Below, piece by piece: positions 18,886 through 27,615 of a stretch of 64,000 nucleotides of DNA. The notes beneath the pieces are model-generated. The model had not been told where the DNA came from and made no database searches. It saw only the letters and a list, made by a program, of their open reading frames with translations. The DNA comes from Bradyrhizobium sp. AZCC 1693 (GTDB lineage: Bacteria > Pseudomonadota > Alphaproteobacteria > Rhizobiales > Xanthobacteraceae). Position numbers and translations under genes: made by a program. The stretch covers positions 2,480,001-2,544,000 of the forward strand of contig NZ_JAZHSD010000001.1 of assembly GCF_036924745.1 (NCBI RefSeq), written 5' to 3'. Position 1 is the first letter of the stretch; the number at the start of each line of letters is the position of its first letter.

Positions 18886-18947
18886 GATAAAGTTTTGCGT
18901 TGCAACAAGCACCAAATCAGTTTGCGCGATATCACTTAACATGTTAA
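18886..18947. promoter_or_regulatory. hpaR-hpaH divergent control region with two palindromes
   Basis: TTAACATGTTAA, a perfect 12-bp palindrome, lies at 18936-18947, 33 bases before the hpaH start. GTTGCAAC, a perfect 8-bp palindrome, lies at 18899-18906. Reading toward hpaR, TTGGTG (18910-18915) and TTTATC (18886-18891) are separated by 18 bases and could be -35 and -10; the GTTGCAAC site would sit in that spacer, which would allow autorepression. The promoter assignment is inference. Confidence 0.55.
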
Positions 18948-18980
18948 ACATATTTCAGCACCCTCTTTTTGCGAATGCAT

Positions 18981-19787
18981 ATGGCCCTTTCCCAGGACGA
19001 AATCCGCAAGTCCGCCGAACGGCTCGATCGCGCCGAAAAGACCCGGAAACAGATCCGGCAGCTTTCGCTCGAACATCCCGGCATAAGCATCGAAGACGCC
19101 TACGCTATTCAGAAGGCTTGGGTCGATATGAAAGTAGCCCAAGGGCGTGTCGTGAAGGGCCACAAGATCGGCCTGACCTCGAAGGCGATGCAGAGCGCGC
19201 TTAACATCGACGAGCCCGATTCCGGCATCCTGCTCGACGACATGTTCTTCGCCGATGGCGGGCTGGTGCCATCGGACCGTTTCATCGCTACCCGCGTCGA
19301 GGCCGAACTCGCCTTCGTGATGAAGTCGCGGCTTTCGGGACCGGACTGCACGATGTTCGACGTGCTCAACGCCACCGATTTTGTGGTGCCAGCGCTGGAG
19401 ATTCTCGATACGCGGGTTGAACGCGTCGACCCGCAAACCAAATCCACCCGGAAGATTTTTGATACCATCGCCGACAACGCCGCGAATGCCGGCATTGTGC
19501 TCGGCGGCCGCCCGATCCGGCCGATGGACGCCGATTTGCGCTGGATCGGGGCGCTCTGCTTCCGCAACGGCCAGCTCGAGGAAACCGGGCTTGCGGCCGG
19601 CGTTCTCAATCATCCCGCCACGTCAGTCGCCTGGCTTGCCAACAAGATCGCGCCGAACGGGCTGGCGCTGGAAGCCGGACAGGTGGTGCTGGCGGGGTCG
19701 TTCATTCGCCCGATCGAGACCCGCAAGGGCGACACGATCCAGGCGGACTATGGACCTTACGGTTCCGTGAGCTGCTACTTCGCCTGA
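18981..19787 (+). CDS. hpaH: 2-oxo-hept-3-ene-1,7-dioate hydratase HpaH
   Basis: 268 residues from ATG 18981 (MALSQDEI); in-frame ATG 18975 and TTG 18969 lie just upstream, but this start gives the same length as E. coli HpaH (267). It hydrates 2-oxohept-3-enedioate to 4-hydroxy-2-oxoheptanedioate. The FAH-like fold is marked by [13 protein letters not shown], the metal-binding [14 protein letters not shown] (Glu-x-Glu) and [12 protein letters not shown], and the C-terminal [20 protein letters not shown]. It is the first gene of the plus-strand hpa operon and is 29 bases before hpaF. The preceding control region carries a perfect palindrome. Confidence 0.95.
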   Translation: MALSQDEIRKSAERLDRAEKTRKQIRQLSLEHPGISIEDAYAIQKAWVDMKVAQGRVVKGHKIGLTSKAMQSALNIDEPDSGILLDDMFFADGGLVPSDRFIATRVEAELAFVMKSRLSGPDCTMFDVLNATDFVVPALEILDTRVERVDPQTKSTRKIFDTIADNAANAGIVLGGRPIRPMDADLRWIGALCFRNGQLEETGLAAGVLNHPATSVAWLANKIAPNGLALEAGQVVLAGSFIRPIETRKGDTIQADYGPYGSVSCYFA

Positions 19788-19816
19788 CGCGTTAAGAGAG
19801 CTGGAGTCATCGCAAC

Positions 19817-20215
19817 ATGCCGCACTTCACGATTGAATATTCAGGCAATCTCGACGGGCGCGTCGACATGGGCGCGGTCGTGGAGCTGGTTCGCAAGGCC
19901 GCGGTCGAGACCGGCATCTTCCCGCTCGGAGGTATTCGCGTCCGCGCCGTCAGGTGCGAGCACTATGCGATCGCCGACGGCCGCCAGAATTACAGCTTTC
20001 TCGACATGGTGCTGCGGCTCGGCGAAGGCCGCGACCTCGCCACCCGCAAGAAGGCGGGCGAGCATATATTCAAGGCCCTGTCGGCCTATCTCGATCCGGT
20101 GTTCGCGAACCAAAAGTTCGCGCTGTCGTTCGACATGCAGATCAACGACAAGGAAACCAGCTGGAAACGCAACAACATCCACGAAGCTCTGAAAGTGGAG
20201 GTTCTCAATGGATAA
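19817..20215 (+). CDS. hpaF: 5-carboxymethyl-2-hydroxymuconate isomerase HpaF
   Basis: 132 residues from ATG 19817. It isomerises 5-carboxymethyl-2-hydroxymuconate before decarboxylation. The start MPHFTIEYSGN is diagnostic: after Met removal Pro1 is the catalytic base of this tautomerase-fold family. Further conserved parts are GIRVRAVRCEHYAIADG, FLDMVLRLGEGRD and ALSFDMQINDKETSWKRNNIH. The length is the family norm (about 126-133). Its last eight bases overlap the start of hpaE, so the two are translationally coupled. Confidence 0.95.
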   Translation: MPHFTIEYSGNLDGRVDMGAVVELVRKAAVETGIFPLGGIRVRAVRCEHYAIADGRQNYSFLDMVLRLGEGRDLATRKKAGEHIFKALSAYLDPVFANQKFALSFDMQINDKETSWKRNNIHEALKVEVLNG

Positions 20216-21743
20216 GGCGACACCGAAGGACCTGTTTCAGGCCAACCGCGACCGCGCAGCCCCCCTGCTGGCCAAGCTGAAGAGCGAGGCCATCGGCCAC
20301 ATGATCGACGGCAAGACCGTGCCGTCGGTCTCCGGCCAGACGTTCGAGACGAAGTCTCCCGTGGATGGTGCGGTGCTGGCGTCGGTGGCGCGCGGCAATG
20401 CCGAAGACATCGACCGTGCCGCAACCGCAGCCGCGACCGCCTTCAAATCCTGGCGCGACATGCCGGCGGCGGCGCGGAAGAAATTGCTGCATCGCGTGGC
20501 GGACGCCATCGAGGACCATGCCGACGACATCGCGGTGCTCGAATGCATCGACACCGGGCAAGCCCATCGCTTCATGGCCAAGGCCGCGATCCGGGCGGCG
20601 GAGAATTTTCGCTTCTTTGCTGACAAGTGTGCCGAGGCCCGGGACGGGCTCAACATGCCGAGCGAGGAGCACTGGAATATCTCGACCCGGGTGCCGATCG
20701 GCCCCGTCGGCGTGATCACGCCGTGGAACACGCCGTTCATGCTGTCGACCTGGAAGATCGCTCCTGCCCTGGCTGCAGGCTGCACGGTCGTGCACAAGCC
20801 GGCCGAATGGTCGCCAGTAACGGCGGACCTGCTGACAAAACTCGCGAAGCAGGCAGGCCTGCCCGATGGCGTGCTCAACACCGTCCATGGCATGGGCGAG
20901 GAAGCCGGCAAGGCGCTGACCGAGCATCCCGCGATCAAGGCGATCGGCTTTGTCGGCGAGAGCTCTACCGGCTCGGCCATCATGGCGCAGGGCGCCCCTA
21001 CCCTGAAACGTGTCCATTTCGAGCTCGGCGGCAAGAACCCGGTGATCGTGTTCGACGATGCCGATCTCGACCGGGCGCTGGATGCGGTGGTCTTCATGAT
21101 CTACTCGCTGAACGGCGAGCGCTGCACCTCCTCCAGCCGGTTGCTGGTTCAGGAGGGCATTGCCGACAAATTCATCGAAAAGCTCACGGCGCGAGTGAAG
21201 GCGTTGAAGGTCGGCCACCCCCTCGATCCCGCCACCGAAATCGGGCCGCTGATCCATGAGCGGCATCTGGCAAAAGTCTGCAGCTATTTCGACGTCGCCA
21301 AGAAGGACGGCGCCACCATTGCGGTGGGCGGCAAGCCGCATGACGGCCCCGGCGGCGGGCATTACGTGCAGCCGACGCTCGTTACCGGCGCGCATTCAAA
21401 AATGCGGGTGGCGCAGGAGGAAGTGTTCGGCCCGTTCCTGACCGTGATCCCGTTCAAGGACGAGAAGGACGCGATCGAGATCGCCAACGGCGTGCAGTAC
21501 GGCCTCACCGGCTACGTCTGGACCGGCGACATGGGCCGCGCGCTCCGCGTGGCGGATGCGCTGGAGGCCGGCATGATCTGGCTCAATTCCGAAAACGTCC
21601 GCCATCTGCCGACGCCGTTCGGCGGCATGAAATCGTCAGGCATCGGCCGTGACGGCGGCGATTACTCGTTCGATTTCTACATGGAGACCAAGCACGTCTC
21701 GCTCGCGCGCGGGACGCACAAGATTCAGAAGCTGGGAATCTAG
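20208..21743 (+). CDS. hpaE: 5-carboxymethyl-2-hydroxymuconate semialdehyde dehydrogenase HpaE
   Basis: 511 residues. An NAD-dependent aldehyde dehydrogenase that oxidises the ring-cleavage product of homoprotocatechuate. Visible are the substrate/cofactor-binding PIGPVGVITPWNTPFMLSTW, GCTVVHKPAEWSP, the Rossmann GFVGESSTGSAIM, the catalytic Glu in VHFELGGKNPVIVF and catalytic Cys in LNGERCTSSSRLLV, and EEVFGPFLTVIPF near the C-terminus. Length and position between hpaF and hpaD make the hpa assignment firm. An N-terminal extension of about 25 residues precedes the usual ALDH start. A P2 palindromic repeat lies between its stop and hpaD. Confidence 0.95.
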   Translation: MDKATPKDLFQANRDRAAPLLAKLKSEAIGHMIDGKTVPSVSGQTFETKSPVDGAVLASVARGNAEDIDRAATAAATAFKSWRDMPAAARKKLLHRVADAIEDHADDIAVLECIDTGQAHRFMAKAAIRAAENFRFFADKCAEARDGLNMPSEEHWNISTRVPIGPVGVITPWNTPFMLSTWKIAPALAAGCTVVHKPAEWSPVTADLLTKLAKQAGLPDGVLNTVHGMGEEAGKALTEHPAIKAIGFVGESSTGSAIMAQGAPTLKRVHFELGGKNPVIVFDDADLDRALDAVVFMIYSLNGERCTSSSRLLVQEGIADKFIEKLTARVKALKVGHPLDPATEIGPLIHERHLAKVCSYFDVAKKDGATIAVGGKPHDGPGGGHYVQPTLVTGAHSKMRVAQEEVFGPFLTVIPFKDEKDAIEIANGVQYGLTGYVWTGDMGRALRVADALEAGMIWLNSENVRHLPTPFGGMKSSGIGRDGGDYSFDFYMETKHVSLARGTHKIQKLGI

Positions 21744-21749
21744 AACTCA

Positions 21750-21825
21750 CCGTCGTTCCGGGGCGCGAAGCGAACCCGGAACCTCGAGATTCCGGGTTCG
21801 GTCCTGCGGACCGCCCCGGAATGAC
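21750..21825. repeat. P2 dispersed palindromic repeat inside the hpa operon
   Basis: An inverted element starting CGTCGTTCCGGGGCG and closing with CGCCCCGGAATGAC, with an internal hairpin GAACCTCGAGATTCCGGGTTC-like core. It fills most of the hpaE-hpaD gap and ends 17 bases before the hpaD start. Two more copies are at 25370-25472 and 32331-32408. Confidence 0.85.
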
Positions 21826-21842
21826 AAATCCGAGGAAACCAC

Positions 21843-22826
21843 ATGCCCGTTCCGACACACATTTTCGATCCGCCGTTCAACATCATCCGCTGCAGCCACG
21901 CCGTGCTTGATGTCGTCGACCTCAACAAGAGCCGCGCATTCTACGAGAACACCGTCGGCCTCCATGTCGAGGACAGCGACGCCACGGCGGTGTACCTGCG
22001 CGGCAGCGAGGAGCACCAGCATCATTCGCTGGTGCTGCGGAAAGCCCCTGTCGCGGCCTGCAATCGCCTCGGCTTCAAGGTCGGCAATGACGGCGATCTC
22101 GACAAGGCGGCCGCATTTTTTTCCGAGAACGGCATCACCTATGCCTTCGTTGAGCAGCCGTTCCAGGGCCGCACGCTGCAATTCACGGATCCCGCCGGCT
22201 TCCAGCTCGAACTCTACGCCTCGATGGAAAAGCGCCCGCATCTGCTGCGGCGCTACGACCTCTACAAGGGCTGCCATCCGCAGCGGCTCGACCATTTCAA
22301 CGTCTTCGCGCCCGAGGTGCAGAACACCGTCGATTTCTACGCGCGGCTTGGCTTCCGCCTGACCGAATATGGCGAGGAGGACGGCCCGAACGGACGCATC
22401 GCGGCGGCCTGGATGCATCGCAAGGGCAACGTCCATGACTTCGCCATCACCAATGGCCGTGGCCCTCGCCTGCATCACATGGCCTATTGGACACCGACCG
22501 CGATGAACATCCTGCATCTCTGCGACATCATGGCATCCAGCGGCTACCTGAAGAACATCGAGCGCGGCCCCGGCCGCCACGGCATCTCGAACGCGTTTTT
22601 CCTCTATGTCCGCGATCCCGACGGCCATCGCCTCGAACTCTACACCAGCGACTATTTTACGGGCGATCACGACCATGAGCCGCTGCGCTGGTCGCTGAAG
22701 GACCCGCGCCGGCAGACGCTGTGGGGCGCGCCCGCGCCGCGCTCCTGGTTCGAGGAAGGCACGCCCTTCACCGGGCAGGCGGTGCGCGAGCCGGCCTTCA
22801 TCGCCGACGTCACGATTGCGGATTGA
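21843..22826 (+). CDS. hpaD: 3,4-dihydroxyphenylacetate 2,3-dioxygenase HpaD
   Basis: 327 residues from ATG 21843, preceded by GAGGAAA. A type I (vicinal oxygen chelate) extradiol dioxygenase that opens the homoprotocatechuate ring next to the hydroxyls. Two VOC modules are present: residues about 15-130 (IIRCSHAVLDVVDLNKSRAF) and about 150-285. The iron ligands fall in the second: His in RLDHFNVFAP, His in LHHMAYW, Glu in HRLELYTSDYF. The C-terminal RWSLKDPRRQTLWGAPAP is typical of HpaD/HpcB enzymes of this type. The ribosome site immediately follows the P2 repeat. It is 11 bases before the FAH-family gene. Confidence 0.95.
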   Translation: MPVPTHIFDPPFNIIRCSHAVLDVVDLNKSRAFYENTVGLHVEDSDATAVYLRGSEEHQHHSLVLRKAPVAACNRLGFKVGNDGDLDKAAAFFSENGITYAFVEQPFQGRTLQFTDPAGFQLELYASMEKRPHLLRRYDLYKGCHPQRLDHFNVFAPEVQNTVDFYARLGFRLTEYGEEDGPNGRIAAAWMHRKGNVHDFAITNGRGPRLHHMAYWTPTAMNILHLCDIMASSGYLKNIERGPGRHGISNAFFLYVRDPDGHRLELYTSDYFTGDHDHEPLRWSLKDPRRQTLWGAPAPRSWFEEGTPFTGQAVREPAFIADVTIAD

Positions 22827-22837
22827 TCGGATCGCCA

Positions 22838-23707
22838 ATGGCTCATCCCCGCCTCGCTACCTACACCGTCGACGGCACGCAGAAATACGGCTCTGTGACC
22901 GATGCTGGCATCGTCGATCTCTCGGCGCGTTTCGCAAATGACTACCCGACGCTGCGCGAAGCCATCGCCGCCGGTGCGCTGACGAAGCTTGTCGAGGATG
23001 CGGCGCGGCATCAGCCGGACCATGCGCTCGATGCGATTACATGGCAGCCGCCGATCCCCTCGCCCGAAAAGATCATCTGCATCGGCGTCAACTACCCGGA
23101 CCGTAACGCCGAATACAATGACGGCCAGGACGCGCCGAAATACCCGAGCATGTTCATGCGGACGCCGCGCTCCTTCGTCGGTCACAACACGCCGCTGGTG
23201 CGCCCGCGCGCCTCGGCCCAGCTCGACTACGAAGGCGAGCTGGTGCTGGTCATCGGCAAGGCCGGCCGGCATATCAAGGAGAGCGACGCGCTGGACCACA
23301 TCGCAGCCGTCACGCTCTGCAACGAGGGCACCATCCGCGACTGGGTCCGCCACGCCAAGTTCAACGTCACGCAGGGGAAGAATTTCGATTCCACCGGCAG
23401 CCTCGGCCCGTGGCTCGTGCCCTACACCGGTGAAGGCCAGATCGCCGACATCCGCCTCACCACGCGGGTCAATGGCGAGACGCGGCAGGACGACCGCACG
23501 GGGCGACTGATCTTCGGCTTCCGATACCTCATCAACTACCTCTCGACCTTCACCACGCTGGTGCCCGGCGACGTCATCGTGACGGGAACGCCAACCGGCG
23601 CCGGTGCGCGCTTCGAGCCGCCGCGCTATCTGAAGCCCGGCGACGTCATCGAGGTTGAGGCCGAAGGGGTCGGCGTGCTCAGAAACGGCGTGGCCGACGA
23701 AGCCTGA
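22838..23707 (+). CDS. Fumarylacetoacetate hydrolase-family protein, probable HpaG decarboxylase
   Basis: 289 residues from ATG 22838 (MAHPRLATYTV); a longer frame upstream overlaps hpaD and is rejected. The FAH fold is clear: EKIICIGVNYPDRNAEY, the metal-binding QLDYEGELVLVIGK (Glu-x-Glu), TLCNEGTIRDWVRH, QGKNFDSTGSLGPW, PGDVIVTGTPTGAGA and the C-terminal DVIEVEAEGVGVLRN. In the hpa pathway the matching role is 5-oxopent-3-ene-1,2,5-tricarboxylate decarboxylase/isomerase (HpaG). E. coli HpaG is a two-domain fusion of about 430 residues; this is a single-domain protein, so it probably does the decarboxylation while HpaF isomerises. Role by family and operon context. Confidence 0.85.
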   Translation: MAHPRLATYTVDGTQKYGSVTDAGIVDLSARFANDYPTLREAIAAGALTKLVEDAARHQPDHALDAITWQPPIPSPEKIICIGVNYPDRNAEYNDGQDAPKYPSMFMRTPRSFVGHNTPLVRPRASAQLDYEGELVLVIGKAGRHIKESDALDHIAAVTLCNEGTIRDWVRHAKFNVTQGKNFDSTGSLGPWLVPYTGEGQIADIRLTTRVNGETRQDDRTGRLIFGFRYLINYLSTFTTLVPGDVIVTGTPTGAGARFEPPRYLKPGDVIEVEAEGVGVLRNGVADEA

Positions 23708-23736
23708 TAAATCCCTGCAAGCGATTGGACAGAACG

Positions 23737-25362
23737 ATGAAATCAACTTCCGGCGGCGAAGCGATCGTCAATGGCCTCGTCGCGCATGGCGTCGACACCG
23801 TGTTCGGCCTGCCCGGCGCGCAAACCTACGGCCTGTTCGATGCCTTCCATCAGGCGCAATTGAAGGTGATCGGCGCGCGGCACGAGCAGGCCTGCGGCTA
23901 CATGGCGTTTGGTTACGCGCGGTCCTCGGGGCGCCCCGGCGTGTTCAGCGTGGTGCCCGGCCCCGGCGTGCTCAATGCGGGCGCGGCGCTGCTCACGGCA
24001 TTCGGCTGCAACGAACCGGTGCTGTGCCTGACCGGTCAGGTCCCGACGGCGTTTCTCGGCAAGGGCCGCGGCCATCTGCACGAGATGCCCGACCAGATCG
24101 CGACGTTGCGCACGTTTGTAAAATGGGCCGACCGCATCGAATATCCCGACGTCGCACCGTCCATGGTATCGCGTGCGTTTCAGGAGATGCTGTCGGGCCG
24201 CCGTGGCCCGGCCTCGCTGGAAATGCCGTGGGACGTGTTCACGCAGCGCGCCGAGGTCGGACCCGCCAAAGTGTTCGATAGCCTGCCCGCACCGCAACCC
24301 GACCCCGACCGCATCAAGGCCGCGGCTGCGCTGATCAAGGACAGCAAGCGGCCGATGATCTTCGTCGGCAGCGGTGCGATCCACGCGCGCGAGGAAATTC
24401 TCGAACTGGCGGAGATGATCGACGCCCCCGTGGTGGCGTTCCGCAGCGGGCGCGGCATCGTCTCCAACGCCCATGAACTTGGCCTGACCATGGCGGCGGC
24501 CTACAGGCTGTGGCCGACCACCGATCTGATGATCGGGATCGGCACGCGGCTGGAATTGCCGACGATGTCGCGCTGGCCCTATCGCCCGGATGGGCTGAAA
24601 TCCGTTCGCATTGATATCGATCCCGTCGAGATGCGGCGGTTCATCTCCGACGCGGCTGTCATCGCGGATGCCAAGGCCGGTACCGCCGATCTGGCGGCGG
24701 CCGTGAAGAAGGCCGGCTACAGCAAGAGCAGCGGCCGGCGCGGCGAGATCCGCGAGGCGACGGCGGCAGCGCAACAGGAGATCCAGAAGGTTCAGCCGCA
24801 GATGGCGTATCTGAACATCCTGCGCGGGGTGCTGCCTGATAATGCGATCGTCACCGACGAGTTGTCACAGGTCGGCTTCGCCTCCTGGTACGGCTTTCCG
24901 ATCTACGAGCCGCGCACCTTCATCACCTCAGGCTATCAGGGCACGCTCGGCTCGGGCTTCCCGACCGCGCTCGGAGCCAAGGTCGCCAATCCGGACCGGC
25001 CGGTGGTTGCGATCACCGGCGACGGCGGCTTCATGTTCGGCGTGCAGGAACTGGCGACCGCCGTGCAGTTCGGGATCGGCGTGGTGACGCTGGTGTTCAA
25101 CAACAACGCCTACGGCAATGTCCGGCGTGACCAGCGCGAGCGTTTCGACGGCCGCGTGGTGGCGTCCGACCTCGTCAATCCGGATTTCGTGAAACTTGCG
25201 GAATCCTTCGGCGTTGGCGCGGCGCGCGTCACCTCGCCGGATCACTTCCGCCCGGCGCTGGAAAAGGCGCTGGCCGACGGCGGGCCCTACGTGATTTCCG
25301 TGGAGGTGCCAACGGATTCGGAAGTGAGCCCGTGGGCGTTCATCCATCCGGCGAAACCGTAG
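23737..25362 (+). CDS. Thiamine diphosphate-dependent enzyme (acetolactate synthase/decarboxylase-like)
   Basis: 541 residues from ATG 23737; a TTG 12 bases upstream is less likely. It has the three-domain POX/ALS fold: an N-terminal pyrimidine-binding domain with the catalytic Glu in GARHEQACGYMAFGYAR, a central domain, and the PP domain with the ThDP motif GDGGFMFGVQELATAV ending in FNNNAYGNVRRDQ. HLHEMPDQ resembles the HE-DQ segment of 2-oxo acid decarboxylases such as AruI. As the last gene of the hpa operon it is not part of the standard pathway; it could decarboxylate an aromatic or aliphatic 2-oxo acid feeding the route. Reaction unassigned. Confidence 0.85.
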   Translation: MKSTSGGEAIVNGLVAHGVDTVFGLPGAQTYGLFDAFHQAQLKVIGARHEQACGYMAFGYARSSGRPGVFSVVPGPGVLNAGAALLTAFGCNEPVLCLTGQVPTAFLGKGRGHLHEMPDQIATLRTFVKWADRIEYPDVAPSMVSRAFQEMLSGRRGPASLEMPWDVFTQRAEVGPAKVFDSLPAPQPDPDRIKAAAALIKDSKRPMIFVGSGAIHAREEILELAEMIDAPVVAFRSGRGIVSNAHELGLTMAAAYRLWPTTDLMIGIGTRLELPTMSRWPYRPDGLKSVRIDIDPVEMRRFISDAAVIADAKAGTADLAAAVKKAGYSKSSGRRGEIREATAAAQQEIQKVQPQMAYLNILRGVLPDNAIVTDELSQVGFASWYGFPIYEPRTFITSGYQGTLGSGFPTALGAKVANPDRPVVAITGDGGFMFGVQELATAVQFGIGVVTLVFNNNAYGNVRRDQRERFDGRVVASDLVNPDFVKLAESFGVGAARVTSPDHFRPALEKALADGGPYVISVEVPTDSEVSPWAFIHPAKP

Positions 25363-25369
25363 ATTAACA

Positions 25370-25472
25370 CCGTCGTTCCGGGGCGCGTCGAAGACGCGAA
25401 CCCCAATGTGCAATTGCACATTGTGGAACCTCGAGATTTCGGGTTCGATGCTTCGCATCGCCCCGGAATGAC
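25370..25472. repeat. P2 dispersed palindromic repeat
   Basis: Starts CGTCGTTCCGGGGCG and closes GCCCCGGAATGAC, with an inner small hairpin CAATGTGCAATTGCACATTG. It fills the convergent gap between the ThDP enzyme and the MFS gene and could terminate both. Confidence 0.85.
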
Positions 25473-25474
25473 TG

Positions 25475-26710
25475 CTAGACCTGCCTCGCCACACTCCGCT
25501 GCATCCGCGAGGCCGCAATCACCAGCAGGCCGGCACCGGCGACGGACCAGCACGCCACCGGCGCCCATTGCAGCAACGGCGCGTATTCCGGCAATTTCTG
25601 CAGGCCGCCGGCAACCGCCGCCATCCGTGCAAAGGTCGCGAGCGCCAGCGCGGAAAACACCAGCCCGACGACCTTGCCCTCGGCGCCGGTCTCCCCGATC
25701 GCCAGCGCCGCCGAGACCGCGGCCATCAGCATGCAGCCCCACGCAGCACCAGCAATGAACTGCGCCGCGATCAGCATGTTGAGGTTGCCGGCCGTTTCCG
25801 CGCCCAGCACCGCCAGCGCGCCGAGCAGGCCCGCAGCGCCCATCACGATCAGCCCGCCACGATGCTTGACCACGACGCTCGCCGGAAACATCGCGATGTT
25901 GAAGCCGATCCAGAATACCGGCATCAGCCATGGCAGCTCATCCGGTTTTGCGAACCGCAGATAAAACGGCGTGCTGTTGATGGAAAAATGCAGTTGATAG
26001 CCAAGCGACAGAATGACCATCGAGGCAATGAAGAACATCGGCACCTGGCCAAGCGATTTTGCCGGCGCGGCGGGTGACTTCGCGGCGGGAGGTGATTGCG
26101 CGAGGTCACGTTCGACCTTCGACAAGGCAAGCGTCGTGATCAGCAGCACCACGCCTGAGACCACAAAAGGCAGCCGCGGGTCGTGATTGCGCAGCACCAC
26201 GCCGAGATAGGGCGATACCGCGCCGGCCAGTCCGTAACCGAGCATCGCCAATGCCGACAGAAACGGGATCGCCGGCCGCGCGGCGTATTTGCCCAATAAT
26301 GTCAGGGGCGGCGCGCGCAAGGCCGATGACGTCACGACCCAGATCAGGATCAGTCCGATGAACCAGACCTGCGCACCCGGCCCGGTACCCGCCACGAACG
26401 GCAGCGCGACGAAGGCCGCGCAGGAGATCGCGGTCAGGACGCCGACGAAGACGCCGAGCTTGCCGACGAACGGCGCGATCCTGTCGGCGGCAATTCCCAT
26501 CGCGGTGTCGGTGATGGTGAAGATCGCCTGATCCAGCATCAGGATCAGGATCACATATGACGGCGCGATCCCGACATCGGCGCACAGTTTTGGCAGGTAG
26601 ATGACGTAGGTGGTCCAGCCCAGCGTGAAGACCAGCTGCAGCACGGCGAGGTAGACGCCGGCGCGGTTGGCGCTGGAATTGGTCTCGGACGTTACCTCTG
26701 ATGCGGTCAT
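25475..26710 (-). CDS. MFS transporter
   Basis: 411 residues from ATG 26710 (MTASEVTSETNSSANRAG), following GGGGG; the frame continues upstream into repeat sequence and that part is rejected. Twelve hydrophobic segments can be counted, starting with GVYLAVLQLVFTLGWTTYVIYLP. A segment with acidic and aromatic residues (LMLDQAIFTITDTAMGIAADRI) resembles the conserved loop 2-3 region of MFS carriers related to the GPH/sugar-cation group. There is a polar central loop (KVERDLAQSPPAAKSPAAPAKS) between halves. Substrate unknown. Convergent with the hpa operon, so uptake of an aromatic acid is possible but not supported by motif. Confidence 0.85.
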   Translation of the reverse strand: MTASEVTSETNSSANRAGVYLAVLQLVFTLGWTTYVIYLPKLCADVGIAPSYVILILMLDQAIFTITDTAMGIAADRIAPFVGKLGVFVGVLTAISCAAFVALPFVAGTGPGAQVWFIGLILIWVVTSSALRAPPLTLLGKYAARPAIPFLSALAMLGYGLAGAVSPYLGVVLRNHDPRLPFVVSGVVLLITTLALSKVERDLAQSPPAAKSPAAPAKSLGQVPMFFIASMVILSLGYQLHFSINSTPFYLRFAKPDELPWLMPVFWIGFNIAMFPASVVVKHRGGLIVMGAAGLLGALAVLGAETAGNLNMLIAAQFIAGAAWGCMLMAAVSAALAIGETGAEGKVVGLVFSALALATFARMAAVAGGLQKLPEYAPLLQWAPVACWSVAGAGLLVIAASRMQRSVARQV

Positions 26711-26759
26711 GTCGGCCCCCGGCCCGCCAACCATAGACCACAGGAACCATGGATGGAAC

Positions 26760-26946
26760 GCCCCTTCCCTTCTCCTCTTGTGGGAGAAGGTGGATCGCTG
26801 ACGCAAAGCGGCAGCGAGACGGATGAGGGGTCTGTCTCCGCGGAGAGAACCCCTCATCCGGCGCCATAGCCGATGCGAAGCATCGGCGTTCTAAGAGACG
26901 GCGGCCAAAGGCCGCCTATGCCACCTTCTCCCACAAGGGAGAAGGA
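26760..26946. repeat. P5-type palindromic repeat (CCCTTCTCC..GGAGAAGG)
   Basis: Begins with CCCCTTCCCTTCTCCTCTTG and closes with CCTTCTCCCACAAGGGAGAA; inner arms GAACCCCTCATCCG and GATGAGGGGTCT pair. It occupies most of the gap between alkB and the MFS gene. Confidence 0.75.
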
Positions 26947-26949
26947 AGA

Positions 26950-27615
26950 TCAGCGTGCTTTTCGAAAAGTCAGGTTGATGCGCTGGCGGCCCATGACAGC
27001 ATGTTCGCCATCGGCGAGCGGGGCGACGCCGTGGAAGAACAGCCGCGACGGGCCGCCCCAGACCACGACGTCGTCATGCTCCAGCCGGTAACGGTTCGGC
27101 TTGTCGGCCCGCTTTGGCCCACCGAACAGAAATATCGCGGGCAGCCCCAGCGACACCGATACGATCGGCGCGGTAAAATCCAGCTCGTCCTTGTCCTGAT
27201 GCAGCGACATCCGCGCGCCGGGCGCATAGCGGTTGATCAGGCAGGCATCTGGCGCAAAACCCTCAAAGCCGCCCGCAGCAGCGGCCTGCTCCGCCACCTG
27301 ACAAAACACCCCCGGCATCGCCGGCCACGGCTGTCCGGAATTGGGATCGATGCCGTCGTAGCGATAGCCGCTATGATCCGTGACCCAGCCTGCGTTGCCG
27401 CAATTGGTCATCGCCACCGACATCTGGTGACCGCCTGACGTGAACATGCGCCGGAACGGCGCCTGTGCGATGATCTCGTGGAGCGCTGCGATGACTTCAT
27501 TTTCAAACGGCTTGGCGAATCCGCGCAGCAGCACCGCGCCATCCGCCAGCGCTTCGCGGGACGGGCGCACATCCGGAACGGCCTCGAACAAATCCGCAGT
27601 CAACTCAGTCCGCAC
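26950..27615 (-). CDS. alkB: AlkB, Fe(II)/2-oxoglutarate DNA repair dioxygenase
   Basis: 221 residues from a GTG start at 27615 that abuts the stop of the upstream gene. AlkB removes methyl groups from 1-methyladenine and 3-methylcytosine in DNA by oxidation. It shows the lid region GGHQMSVAMTNCGNAGWVTD, the substrate-pocket YRYDGIDPNSGQPWPAMP, the iron ligands His and Asp in SLHQDKDELDFTAPIVSVSLGLPA, the third ligand His in LFFHGVAPL, and 2-oxoglutarate-binding Arg in RINLTFRKAR at the C-terminus. The length matches E. coli AlkB (216). It is cotranscribed with a second Fe(II)/2OG oxygenase gene. Confidence 0.96.
   Translation of the reverse strand: MRTELTADLFEAVPDVRPSREALADGAVLLRGFAKPFENEVIAALHEIIAQAPFRRMFTSGGHQMSVAMTNCGNAGWVTDHSGYRYDGIDPNSGQPWPAMPGVFCQVAEQAAAAGGFEGFAPDACLINRYAPGARMSLHQDKDELDFTAPIVSVSLGLPAIFLFGGPKRADKPNRYRLEHDDVVVWGGPSRLFFHGVAPLADGEHAVMGRQRINLTFRKAR

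Noticed and set aside
18846..18935. Longer HpaR starting near 18935
   Set aside because: The extension would cover the divergent control region and palindromes; ATG 18845 gives a normal HpaR.
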